A DNA stretch of 64,000 nt from Clostridium_AT stratigraminis. GTDB lineage: Bacteria > Bacillota > Clostridia > Clostridiales > Clostridiaceae. The notes under the pieces are model-generated. The model was not told the origin of the DNA, ran no database searches, and worked only from the letters and a program-made list of their open reading frames with translations. Shown one piece after another: positions 50,599-59,875 of the stretch. The translations under genes were made by a program, and so were the position numbers. The DNA lies in the NCBI RefSeq assembly GCF_045310675.1, contig NZ_JBJHZZ010000001.1, positions 558,001 to 622,000 on the forward strand. The letters are read 5' to 3'. The first letter of the stretch is position 1. Every line of letters begins with the position of its first letter.

Positions 50599-51732
50599 TT
50601 ATTCGGAGAATTTTGGAACCTCATATTGAACTCCCTGGATTACTAAATTAAGTTCATCCAATAAATCAACATAGGTATTTCTTTTTATAGTTGGATCAAT
50701 TGCTTTCACTATTTTAACCTTTGGTCTTAGTGGATAATTGGGATGATTTTCTTCAACAATAGCAATATCACCATTTGTTAGTCTTACAATTGTTCCTTCT
50801 GAATAGGGGACTACTACTTTAGAAAAAGCAAGAACCATATTGTAATCAAACAAAGTTCCCCCACCAGCCATTATATATTCAAGTGCTTCATTTGGGCTTA
50901 AAGCTCTTCTTTGGGGTCTGTCAGAGGTTAAAGCATCATAGACATCAGCTATAGCAACAATTTTTGCTAATTTATTTATATCATTACCTTTTAGAGACTC
51001 TGGATACCCATAACCATTAATCCTTTCATGATGTTCAAGGGCGATTATTCTTGCTGGAGCGGAAATGTCAGGGCTTCCTTTAAGATACTCATAGCCCTTT
51101 TGTGAATGTTCTTTAACAATATTATATTCTACATCTGTAAGTTTATCATATTTTTGAATTATTTCATTTGGAATAAAAACCTTACCTATATCATGCAGCA
51201 AAGCTCCAAGACAAAGAGAGTATAATTCTGCTTTAGAAAGCTGCAGCTGCATGCCTATAATTAATGAAATTACAGCTACATTAACGCTGTGTTGATAAGT
51301 ATAACTGTCTAAGTTCTTTATATCTACAACATTAATTAGAACATTTTTTTGTGCAAAAATTTCCTCCAAAATATCTGCAGCTATTTTTCCAATAGATAAG
51401 AAATATTTTTGCTTTTCTTGAATAAATATGGAATCCTTATTGGAGTTTGTACCCTTTGAAGTGTAGCTATTATACTTTTCAAAGCTTACAAATGTGTCTT
51501 TAATAGTTTTAATTGCCTTTTGCCTCAGTTCAGGCTTAATTACTTCTTCTATTATGTTATCGCTATACTCATCATTTATGTATATAGAAAATATTTGAAT
51601 ATGTCTTATTCTTTTCAATAATATGTCATTAAGTTTTACTCCTTCCCTAAGTAAAACTCGACCTTCATTATCGTAGATGGTTTTTGCCAAATAACTACCT
51701 TCATTTACACATTCAACTGGAACAAGTCTCAT
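50599..51732 (-). CDS. HD-GYP domain cyclic di-GMP phosphodiesterase
   Basis: A 377-aa cytoplasmic protein. The N-terminal 100 residues are a regulatory region of the kind found in clostridial HD-GYP proteins (SYLAKTIYDNEGRVLLREG). The HD-GYP domain (about 125-300) has HSVNVAVISL, ALLHDIGK, HHERINGYGYPE (the GYP triad kept in a GYGYP context) and VAIADVYDALTSDRPQR. Expected to hydrolyse cyclic di-GMP. GGGGG precedes the ATG. It stands alone. Confidence 0.88.
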   Translation of the reverse strand: MRLVPVECVNEGSYLAKTIYDNEGRVLLREGVKLNDILLKRIRHIQIFSIYINDEYSDNIIEEVIKPELRQKAIKTIKDTFVSFEKYNSYTSKGTNSNKDSIFIQEKQKYFLSIGKIAADILEEIFAQKNVLINVVDIKNLDSYTYQHSVNVAVISLIIGMQLQLSKAELYSLCLGALLHDIGKVFIPNEIIQKYDKLTDVEYNIVKEHSQKGYEYLKGSPDISAPARIIALEHHERINGYGYPESLKGNDINKLAKIVAIADVYDALTSDRPQRRALSPNEALEYIMAGGGTLFDYNMVLAFSKVVVPYSEGTIVRLTNGDIAIVEENHPNYPLRPKVKIVKAIDPTIKRNTYVDLLDELNLVIQGVQYEVPKFSE

Positions 51733-51986
51733 AATATGGCCCCCAAGATTGTTATAAAATTATTATTCTTGAAATGATAAATTTATTTATAAATTAAAGT
51801 GATATTAATAAAATATTTGTATCTTTTTCTTTATTATAACAGGTTAAAAATAATAATTCCATATTATTACCATGTAATTTTAAGTAACTAGAAAATAATT
51901 ATTAATTTTTTTAATATGCACCCTTTATACATCAAATCATAGTATGTAATTGAATATATGAAATTTGATTATTAGGAGATGATACT

Positions 51987-53828
51987 ATGTGTGGAATTGC
52001 TGGATGGGTGGATTACGATAAAAACCTTTTAGGCTTTGAGCAAATTATTGAAAACATGACAGCCGCACTTAAAAAGAGAGGACCAGATGCTTTTGGAATA
52101 TATAAGCACAAGCATGCACTGCTGGGACATAGAAGACTTGTGGTGGTAGATCCTTCAGGTGGAGCACAGCCTATGACAAGGGAATTAGGGAAAAAAAAAT
52201 ACACTATCGTTTATAATGGAGAACTATATAATACTGAAGAAGTTAGAAATAAATTAAAATCAGAAGGTTTTTCATTTAAGTCTTACTCAGATACGGAGGT
52301 TTTATTAATTGCCTTTATTGCTTGGGGTGAAGAATGCTTAAGGTATATCAACGGTATTTATGCCTTTGGAATTTGGAATGAAGCTGATAATTCACTTTTT
52401 TTAGCAAGGGACCCTCTAGGAGTAAAACCCCTATTTTATACTAAAAGGGAGAATTCTATTATTTTTGGTTCTGAAATTAAAACTCTGCTTAGCCACCCTG
52501 AGGTAGAGGCTGTAGTGGATAAAGATGGGCTTACTGAGTTATTCGCACTTGGACCAGCACGTAATCTTGGAAGCGGTATTTTTAAGGATATAAAGGAAAT
52601 GCCCCCAGCTCATTGCCTACTGTTTAATTCTCATAGCTTAAAATTTGGGGAATATTGGAAAATTGAAAGCAAGCCCCATGAAGAAAGCTTTAAAGAAACT
52701 GTGGAGCATACAAGAAGTTTAATAATTGATGCAGTAGAAAGGCAGCTTATTGCTGATGTTCCTGTCTGCACATTTCTATCAGGAGGACTTGATTCAAGTG
52801 CCATCTCTTCAATAGCTTCTAATTATTTCAAAAACAATAATATAGATAAGCTAAATACTTATTCTATAGATTATATTGGAAATGATAAATATTTTAAAGC
52901 AAATGAATATCAGCCTAATGCTGATAGCTCATATATAAAATTAATGTCAAATTATATTGACAGCAACCATCACAATATTATAGTTGATAATGAAGATGTG
53001 GCTATGGCGTTAAAAGATGCTGTTTTAGCAAATGATCTGCCTGGGATGGCTGACATAGATTCTTCATTATATTTATTTTGCAAAGAAGTAAGAAATGATG
53101 CAGTTGTTGCTCTCTCAGGAGAATGTGCCGATGAAATTTTTGGCGGCTATCCGTGGTTTAGAAGAGAAGAGGATATAAATGCAAAAACCTTTCCATGGTC
53201 AAGATATGTAAATGAGAGAAAAGATATTTTATCAGAGGATTTAAAAAAATTGCCCCTAGAAGAATATTCAAGAGAAAAGTATGATGAAGCCATAAACAAG
53301 GTTCAAAGACTTTCTGGAGAATCTGAAAGGGAGCACAGAATGAAAGAGTTATTCTATTTAAATATTAAATGGTTTATGGTAACTTTATTAAACAGAAAAG
53401 ACAGAATGAGTATGTCAAATAGCTTAGAGGTAAGAGTACCATTTGCGGATTATAGAATTGTAGAATATGCATTTAATGTGCCTTGGAATATTAAATATTA
53501 TGGCAATATTGAAAAGGGACTTTTAAGAAAGTCACTTGAAGGTTTATTGCCAGAGGAAGTCTTATATAGAAAAAAGAGTCCTTATCCTAAGACTCATAAT
53601 CCCGCATATACAAAATTCGTACAAAAATGGCTTAAAGAAATTTTGACGGATAAGAGCTCACCCATTTTAAATCTAATTGATATTAACAAAGTTAATGAAC
53701 TAATAGAGTCAGAAGGAAAGACTTTCAAAAATCCTTGGTATGGTCAGCTAATGACAGGTCCTCAGCTTATGGCTTATTTAATTCAAATAAATATATGGCT
53801 AAGAGAATATAATGTTAGATTGATTTAA
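51987..53828 (+). CDS. asnB: Asparagine synthase (glutamine-hydrolysing)
   Basis: Makes asparagine from aspartate, glutamine and ATP. The 613-aa protein starts MCGIAGWVDY, so C2 is the glutaminase nucleophile; YNGELYNTEEVR and SDTEVLL complete that domain. The synthetase domain has the pyrophosphate loop LSGGLDSSAISS near residue 264 and LSGECADEIFGGYPWF. Length and C-terminus are normal. GGAG precedes the ATG. A terminator follows. The gap before it (51733-51986) shows no gene. Confidence 0.95.
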   Translation: MCGIAGWVDYDKNLLGFEQIIENMTAALKKRGPDAFGIYKHKHALLGHRRLVVVDPSGGAQPMTRELGKKKYTIVYNGELYNTEEVRNKLKSEGFSFKSYSDTEVLLIAFIAWGEECLRYINGIYAFGIWNEADNSLFLARDPLGVKPLFYTKRENSIIFGSEIKTLLSHPEVEAVVDKDGLTELFALGPARNLGSGIFKDIKEMPPAHCLLFNSHSLKFGEYWKIESKPHEESFKETVEHTRSLIIDAVERQLIADVPVCTFLSGGLDSSAISSIASNYFKNNNIDKLNTYSIDYIGNDKYFKANEYQPNADSSYIKLMSNYIDSNHHNIIVDNEDVAMALKDAVLANDLPGMADIDSSLYLFCKEVRNDAVVALSGECADEIFGGYPWFRREEDINAKTFPWSRYVNERKDILSEDLKKLPLEEYSREKYDEAINKVQRLSGESEREHRMKELFYLNIKWFMVTLLNRKDRMSMSNSLEVRVPFADYRIVEYAFNVPWNIKYYGNIEKGLLRKSLEGLLPEEVLYRKKSPYPKTHNPAYTKFVQKWLKEILTDKSSPILNLIDINKVNELIESEGKTFKNPWYGQLMTGPQLMAYLIQINIWLREYNVRLI

Positions 53829-53841
53829 TTGAAATGCCGAA

Positions 53842-53868
53842 AGGTCAGCGTAAATGCTGACTTTTTAT
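53842..53868 (+). terminator. Intrinsic terminator after asnB
   Basis: AGGTCAGC/GCTGACTT stem with a GTAAAT loop and TTTTATC. Confidence 0.85.
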
Positions 53869-53947
53869 CTTTTGTTGCAAAGAATTCCTCCATGGTATAT
53901 AGTATAAACTATGAAAATTTAAGGAAAAGATGATAGGGGGAAGTGCC

Positions 53948-55702
53948 TTGGATGAAAAAGAAATGCTTATAAAGAAGGCAAATTATATGAAATTTGCTAT
54001 GTGGACCTTCATCGTGTTAATAGGTATATCAGGTTATGCTGTGATTTTAATGGGTGAACAAATAGGAAAAGCATATTATTTAGGCTTTACCTTAATAATT
54101 CCTTTAGGGATTTTAGCCCTATATTTTAGAAGAAAAATGCTTAAATACAAGGCCCTATATAGTATAAAAAATAGTTGGGGAAATAAGGATATTAGAAAAA
54201 GAAAATTTGAGGATATAAAAAAGCTTTATGAATATATGAAAAAAGAAAGTGAAGATGCATTCTTCATAGATGATCAAACTTGGGATGACTTAACTATGAA
54301 CAAGATATTTGAAGAAATAGACAGAACTTTTTCAGCTGCAGGTGAACAAATACTCTACTTTATGCTTAGAAATCCAAAGTTTAATGACAAGGAGCTTACA
54401 AAAAGAAAGTTACTTCTAAAGTTTTTTAAAGAAAATAAGGAATTAAGAGAAAAAATACTTGTGGAACTTTATTATTTAGGAAGACAGACAAAAAATAGAA
54501 TAACTGATTTGCTTTGGGGTGAACTTCCAAAAAAGAGCTGGGTAAGTATTTTCTTTAACTTTATGGCTCTTCTTCCTATAATCATTTTGCTTTTGATCCC
54601 TTTTATGGGAATTAAAATTGGAATATATATTGTGGTAGTTTTCATTATTAATATGTACATAAGTTATAAGTTTAGAAATGAAATATCTGCTCACGTGGAA
54701 GCTATGTCATACCTCAGCGCAGTTGTAAATACTGGAAAAAAACTATGTGAAATCAGTTCTGGCGAATTAAGTGATTATACAGAAGGACTAAAGTCTAATC
54801 TTAAGCATATTAAAGCTTCCAAATCAGCTTCCTTATTAGGAAGTATAAATGCAGATGTTATATTACAATATTTTAATATTTTATTTCTAATAAAAGAAAG
54901 AAGCTTTTTTAAGGTTATAGGAGAACTGACTAAATATAAAAGGGAGATGCAGAATGTTTACATTGCAATAGGTGAAATAGATGCCTTAATTTCTATTGCC
55001 TCCTATAGGGAAGGATTAACCTTTTACGTTGAACCTGAACTTGTGTCAGGAGAAAGAGTTCTAGATATAAGTAATTTAGTTCATCCACTAGTTACTAATC
55101 CAATTGCAAATTCAATTTCTATATTTAATCAGGGCATAGTACTTACTGGTTCTAATATGTCAGGTAAATCTACATTTTTAAGAACTATAGGTGTAAATGC
55201 ATTGTTAGCACAAACTATAGCTACCTGCATAGCAAAAAACTATAAAGGAAGCTACTTTAAAATATTGTCCTCAATTAGTCCAAATGATGACATACTACAG
55301 GGGAAAAGTTATTATCTTGGAGAAGCCGAAGCTGTACTAAGAATTATTAATAATTGTGAAGATAATATACCTTCATTATGTATTATTGATGAAATTTTTA
55401 GGGGAACAAATCCTATAGAAAGGATATCTGCCTCATCGGAAATTTTAGATTATTTAATTAACCACAACAGTGTCCCTATTGTTGCAACACATGATTTGGA
55501 ATTAACTGGAATAGTAGATAAGTCTTATGAGTGTTATTATTTCACTGAAGATGTTGGAGAGGATGGCCTTAAGTTTGACTACTTAATAAGGAAGGGAGTA
55601 TCACAAACTACAAATGCAATAAAATTATTAAAGTTTCTAGGATATCCGGATAACATAATAGAGAATACTTATAAGAGAATAGATAAATTGTTTTTAAAAT
55701 AA
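53948..55702 (+). CDS. Membrane-anchored MutS-like ATPase
   Basis: A 584-aa protein with the MutS-type ATPase at the C-terminus: TGSNMSGKSTFLRTIG (Walker A, about residue 400), IIDEIFRGTNP (Walker B) and VATHDLELT. The N-terminal mismatch and connector domains are missing; instead there are two transmembrane segments at about 15-60 and two more near 200-240. Such MutS-related proteins are conserved in clostridia with no known role. TTG 53948 follows GGGGGAAGTG; a frame opening at 53930 is less likely. Confidence 0.8.
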   Translation: MDEKEMLIKKANYMKFAMWTFIVLIGISGYAVILMGEQIGKAYYLGFTLIIPLGILALYFRRKMLKYKALYSIKNSWGNKDIRKRKFEDIKKLYEYMKKESEDAFFIDDQTWDDLTMNKIFEEIDRTFSAAGEQILYFMLRNPKFNDKELTKRKLLLKFFKENKELREKILVELYYLGRQTKNRITDLLWGELPKKSWVSIFFNFMALLPIIILLLIPFMGIKIGIYIVVVFIINMYISYKFRNEISAHVEAMSYLSAVVNTGKKLCEISSGELSDYTEGLKSNLKHIKASKSASLLGSINADVILQYFNILFLIKERSFFKVIGELTKYKREMQNVYIAIGEIDALISIASYREGLTFYVEPELVSGERVLDISNLVHPLVTNPIANSISIFNQGIVLTGSNMSGKSTFLRTIGVNALLAQTIATCIAKNYKGSYFKILSSISPNDDILQGKSYYLGEAEAVLRIINNCEDNIPSLCIIDEIFRGTNPIERISASSEILDYLINHNSVPIVATHDLELTGIVDKSYECYYFTEDVGEDGLKFDYLIRKGVSQTTNAIKLLKFLGYPDNIIENTYKRIDKLFLK

Positions 55703-55707
55703 TAAAA

Positions 55708-55746
55708 GCTGCAATATATAAAATATACTATTTCATATATTGCAGC
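55708..55746. terminator. Bidirectional terminator between the MutS-like gene and lepB
   Basis: GCTGCAATATAT/ATATATTGCAGC perfect 12-bp stem between convergent genes. Confidence 0.75.
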
Positions 55747-55765
55747 AAACTTTTTTGCCAAGTTT

Positions 55766-56329
55766 TTAAAAGAATCTCATTGTATTAAAGGGGTAAGCTC
55801 GTAATATTACATGACCCTTTACATCATTTATTGGTATGGGACCTAGAATTCTACTGTCTACGCTGTCCCCTCTATTATCACCCATAACAAAAATGTAGCC
55901 TGGTTTTATAGTATAAAGCTGATTTTCAGTTAAAAAAGGACCGGGGTTTGTTATTATATTTTTATTTAAATAAGGTTCATTTATTTCTTTGTTATTTATA
56001 TATACCTTTCCATTTTTAACTTCAATTTGATCTCCCGCTGTTGCGATAACTCTTTTAACGTAAATATCATGTGTGGGGTTTTCAGAATCAAAAATAATAA
56101 TTTGACCTTTATTTATACTATGCGTCAAAAGGCTGAGCTTTTCAACAAATAATACATCCTTATTATTTAAGGTGGAATACATTGATTCACCTTCAACATC
56201 AGCTCTTGCAAAAACATAGTTTCTAAAAGTAAGTGCAATTAAAATGGCAATAACTATGGAAATAATATAATCTCTAATTTGGGATTTTTCTTTAGAAGGT
56301 TTTTTCTTAATGTTATCATTACTTTCCAT
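55766..56329 (-). CDS. lepB: Signal peptidase I
   Basis: Membrane serine protease that removes signal peptides from Sec-exported proteins. The 187-aa protein has one N-terminal transmembrane segment (about residues 21-41), the catalytic S49 in VEGESMYSTL and K92 in YVKRVIATAGD, plus the late GDNRGDSVDSR. AAGGAGAAA precedes the ATG. It is convergent with the MutS-like gene. Confidence 0.95.
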   Translation of the reverse strand: MESNDNIKKKPSKEKSQIRDYIISIVIAILIALTFRNYVFARADVEGESMYSTLNNKDVLFVEKLSLLTHSINKGQIIIFDSENPTHDIYVKRVIATAGDQIEVKNGKVYINNKEINEPYLNKNIITNPGPFLTENQLYTIKPGYIFVMGDNRGDSVDSRILGPIPINDVKGHVILRAYPFNTMRFF

Positions 56330-56690
56330 TTATTTTTCTCCTTAAATCAAAATACTAGATAACTAATTATATTGATATAAATATGTAATATAAAAACAGT
56401 TTAATATTTTTTACTAGCCTTGTCAATTTAACAATGGCTTCATAATTATATATAATATGATATGCAAAAAATATAACTTTTATTTTATTTTTTTCTTTTT
56501 TGCTTGCAAATTATAGTAAATTATATATAAAATTAATACAGGAAGTAAAAATCGAATCCAAAATTCGTATTATTTGTAAATTAAGTTTAAAAATTGCTAA
56601 AATTATTTAAAAGATTGAATTTATAAAACCATTTTGTGACATAATAAATAGACTATGATGTTGTTTATAAGAAAGTAAGTTGTAAGCTAT

Positions 56691-56818
56691 AAGGAGGTTA
56701 AAGCCCTAATTGGACTTTAACGGGTAGTCTAACCATGAGTAATCGGCAAGATAGAGCAGCCAGAGTATCGAGTGGAACGAGAGAGCTTAATTGCTCAGTG
56801 TGACCATTGAAAGGAGGA
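56691..56818 (+). repeat. Structured leader element, copy 4 (long form)
   Basis: Begins AAGGAGG and ends GAAAGGAGG, so both borders carry a Shine-Dalgarno-like sequence as in copy 1. Hairpin 1: GTTAAAG (56697-56703) with CTTTAAC (56715-56721), extended by CC/GG. It shares with copy 3 the TGAGTAATCGGCAAG arm and with all copies a GAGC/GCTC-type hairpin before AGTGTGACC. The gap 56330-56690 upstream is AT-rich with no gene seen. Confidence 0.65.
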
Positions 56819-56823
56819 TACTG

Positions 56824-57663
56824 TTGAGTAAGGTAAGTATCTTTAGTAGTGATTATAATAAACGTAGGAGAAAGAGAAAACAAAAAACCGTTGCTGCAGT
56901 TATAATTTTTGTAATGATAATTTTGGTGATTTTTTTTAGCAGCAGTCTTAAGTCCTATGTATATAATAAGTATGATTATATAAGAAGCAGTAAATTTTTT
57001 AGTATTGTTCGTAGATCAAATAAAACTGATAAGTTAACTAAAGTCAATGATACCGTTACAAGTAAAGAGACAAAAACTCCAGAGATCTCTTCTAATAATA
57101 CAGCAGAAAAAACTATAGAAGTTGTTTTAAGTAATGGTACTAAAATTCAAGCTGTTTATGAAAATAAGAATGGCAAAAATATGTTTAAATATGTTACTCC
57201 CATAGATGCACCTGTAAGCAGCAGCATAAATCCCTCAGGAACAACTATGATAGTATTGGAAAACAATACACAAAGTATGTTTAAAATTTCTATTGAAGGA
57301 AGTATACATAAGATAAATGATACGAAATATATTTCCTCCTCAGGAGGTATTTTGCCTAAAGATGCTGTATTAAAATCAAAACCAGGCTATATCTGGTGTT
57401 CATCACCTAAGTTTATAGATGACAATTATGTAGCCTATATATCTCAGGTGCCATGGTTTGATAAGAGAACAACAAAATATGTATGGATTTTTAATATCAA
57501 TAATAGCAATATAAAAGATAGAAATGACCACACCTTGTATGAAAAATTAGGCGGGGACAATGTTAAATTTGGGAATATAACATCTAAGGGACTTGAAATA
57601 TCAATAGATAACAATATAAAGTATATTAAATATAATGGGAAATCAATAGAAATTTCAGAATAA
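56824..57663 (+). CDS. Membrane-anchored protein, unknown
   Basis: A 279-aa protein: a very basic cytoplasmic start (NKRRRKRKQK), one transmembrane segment (about residues 22-42), a polar linker rich in T, S and K, and an extracytoplasmic domain of about 190 residues. The domain holds repeated beta-strand-like stretches (IEVVLSNGTKIQAVYENKNG, YIWCSSPKFIDDNYVAYIS). Family not recognised. TTG 56824 follows AGGAGG, supplied by leader element copy 4; the longer frame runs through the element. Confidence 0.7.
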   Translation: MSKVSIFSSDYNKRRRKRKQKTVAAVIIFVMIILVIFFSSSLKSYVYNKYDYIRSSKFFSIVRRSNKTDKLTKVNDTVTSKETKTPEISSNNTAEKTIEVVLSNGTKIQAVYENKNGKNMFKYVTPIDAPVSSSINPSGTTMIVLENNTQSMFKISIEGSIHKINDTKYISSSGGILPKDAVLKSKPGYIWCSSPKFIDDNYVAYISQVPWFDKRTTKYVWIFNINNSNIKDRNDHTLYEKLGGDNVKFGNITSKGLEISIDNNIKYIKYNGKSIEISE

Positions 57664-57901
57664 GATTTAAAAAGCTAGTATTAAGAAAAATTTCTTGTAA
57701 ACTTTATCCTTTATGATATAATTATTATGCAAGAAATTTATATAAATATTTGTAAATTTACAAAGTGATATGTTATAATATTGTGGTTAAATATATTTAT
57801 TTTGTAGAAATATAAAGTTTATAGATTGACTAATAAGTAAGGTAACTGAAAAGAAATCAGAAAGCTTACATAGGATTTATTCATTTTAGGAGGAAAGTAC
57901 A

Positions 57902-59194
57902 ATGAACGTTAAAGTAGAAAAAATAGAAAAAAATTCCGTTAAACTTGAAATAACTGTAGAAGTAGAAAAGTTTAACGAAGCTTTGAAGAAATCATATGCA
58001 AAGAATGCTAAGAAATTTAATATTCCTGGATTTAGAAAAGGTAAGGCTCCAATTCATATTATAAAAAGATACTATGGAGAAGGAGTATTTTTCGAAGATG
58101 CTATCAACTTCTGCTGTGATGATACATATCCTGTAGCAATAAAAGAAAATAATATAAGACCTGTAGATTATCCAAACATTGATATAGTTCAAATAGAAGA
58201 GGGTAAAGATTTTATATACACTGCTAATATAAGTGTATATCCTGAAATTGAACTTGGAGAATATAAAGGTTTAGAAGTTAAGAATGTAGAATATACTGTA
58301 AGTGATGAAGAAATTGAAAATCAGATTAAGAGTATGCAGGAAAAAAATGCTAGAATTGAAAGTATGACTGAAGGAACTGTTGAAAATGGGAATATAGCTA
58401 TTATTGACTTTAAAGGTTATGTAGATGGTATTGCCTTTGAAGGTGGAGAAGGTAAAGACTATTCCTTAGAGATTGGTTCAGGTACATTTATAGATACCTT
58501 TGAGGAACAACTTATAGGAATGCAGATTGGTGAAACTAAAAATGTTAATGTTAAGTTCCCTGAAAACTATGGTAAAGAGGACTTAAATGGTAAACCAGCT
58601 GTATTTGAAGTTACAATAAAAGAAAGAAAAGTTAAGGAACTTCCAGCCCTTGATGATGAATTTGCTAAAGAAGTTTCAGAATTTGACACTTTAGACGAAT
58701 TAAAGGCTGATTTAAGAAGAAAGCTCCAAGAATCTAATGATATGAGAGCAAAGAGAGAATATGAAGAAGCTGTTATTGATGCAGCAAGTGCAAATGCAGC
58801 TGTAGAGATTCCTGAAGTTATGGTTAATAAAGAGATAGACAATATGGTTAAAGACCTTGAAATGAGATTGCAATATCAAGGACTTGATCTTAACTCATAT
58901 TATCAATATACAAACACAGACGAAGAAAAAGTTAGAGAATATATGAAGGAAAGTGCTGAGAAGAGAGTAAAGATTGATTTACTTCTTGAAAAAATAGCAA
59001 AGGAAGAAAATATTGAAGCATCTGAGGAAGAGCTTAAGGTAAGAGCAGCTGAGCTTGCAAAGCAATATGGAGAAAAGGATATTGATAAGACTACTGAATT
59101 AATACTTAATGCTCAGAGGGATTACTTAAAGCTTGATGTAGTTAATGAAAAAGTAATAAAATTACTAGTTGATAATAGCAAAGCTATTGCATAG
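57902..59194 (+). CDS. tig: Trigger factor
   Basis: Ribosome-bound chaperone and prolyl isomerase. The 430-aa protein has the ribosome-docking signature FNIPGFRKGKAP (about residues 40-51), the FKBP-like domain (about 160-245, GNIAIIDFKGYVDG and EEQLIGMQIGE), and a helical C-terminal chaperone domain. AGGAGG precedes the ATG. It starts the tig-clpP-clpX-lonB-lon cluster, the usual clostridial order. Confidence 0.97.
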   Translation: MNVKVEKIEKNSVKLEITVEVEKFNEALKKSYAKNAKKFNIPGFRKGKAPIHIIKRYYGEGVFFEDAINFCCDDTYPVAIKENNIRPVDYPNIDIVQIEEGKDFIYTANISVYPEIELGEYKGLEVKNVEYTVSDEEIENQIKSMQEKNARIESMTEGTVENGNIAIIDFKGYVDGIAFEGGEGKDYSLEIGSGTFIDTFEEQLIGMQIGETKNVNVKFPENYGKEDLNGKPAVFEVTIKERKVKELPALDDEFAKEVSEFDTLDELKADLRRKLQESNDMRAKREYEEAVIDAASANAAVEIPEVMVNKEIDNMVKDLEMRLQYQGLDLNSYYQYTNTDEEKVREYMKESAEKRVKIDLLLEKIAKEENIEASEEELKVRAAELAKQYGEKDIDKTTELILNAQRDYLKLDVVNEKVIKLLVDNSKAIA

Positions 59195-59210
59195 TATATA
59201 GGATAGCTGA

Positions 59211-59240
59211 TTGCCAGAGATATTTCTGGCAATTAATTTT
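59211..59240 (+). terminator. Hairpin between tig and clpP
   Basis: TTGCCAGA/TTCTGGCAA stem around GATAT, then TTAATTTT; a weak T-run, so some read-through into clpP is possible. Confidence 0.65.
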
Positions 59241-59272
59241 ATAAGAATATGGTTTTACAAGGAGGAGATTTC

Positions 59273-59857
59273 ATGAGTTTGGTTCCAATGGTCATAGAAC
59301 AGACTAATAGAGGCGAAAGATCCTATGACATTTATTCAAGATTGTTAAAGGATAGAATAATATTTTTAGGCGAAGAAGTAAATGATACTACTGCAAGTTT
59401 AATAGTTGCACAGCTGTTGTTTTTAGAAGGTGAAGATCCAGACAAGGACATATACCTTTACATAAATAGTCCTGGAGGATCTATTACTGCAGGCATGGCT
59501 ATTTATGATACAATGCAGTACATTAAGCCAGATGTTTCAACTATTTGTGTAGGAATGGCTGCATCAATGGGTGCTTTCTTGCTTACAGCTGGTGCACCTG
59601 GAAAGAGATATGCACTACCTAATAGTGAAATTATGATACACCAGCCATTAGGTGGTTTCCAAGGGCAGGCTACAGATATAGGAATTCATGCTGATAGAAT
59701 TTTAAAGATAAAGAAAAATCTTAACAAAATATTATCAGAAAGAACAGGAAAGCCATTAGAACAAATTGAAAAGGACACAGAAAGAGATAATTTTATGACT
59801 GCAGAAGAAGCAAAAAATTATGGGTTAGTTGATGAGGTTATTACTAAAAAGAAATAG
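59273..59857 (+). CDS. clpP: ATP-dependent Clp protease proteolytic subunit
   Basis: Barrel-shaped serine protease that works with ClpX and other Clp ATPases. The 194-aa protein has the catalytic S98 (GMAASMGAFLL) and H123 (MIHQPLGG), and the early RGERSYDIYSRLLKDRIIFL. ATG 59273 follows AAGGAGGAG; the open frame extends eight codons further without support. clpX follows after 18 bases. I see no CtsR-type repeat before it. Confidence 0.97.
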   Translation: MSLVPMVIEQTNRGERSYDIYSRLLKDRIIFLGEEVNDTTASLIVAQLLFLEGEDPDKDIYLYINSPGGSITAGMAIYDTMQYIKPDVSTICVGMAASMGAFLLTAGAPGKRYALPNSEIMIHQPLGGFQGQATDIGIHADRILKIKKNLNKILSERTGKPLEQIEKDTERDNFMTAEEAKNYGLVDEVITKKK

Positions 59858-59875
59858 CCCAAAGAGGTGAAATGT

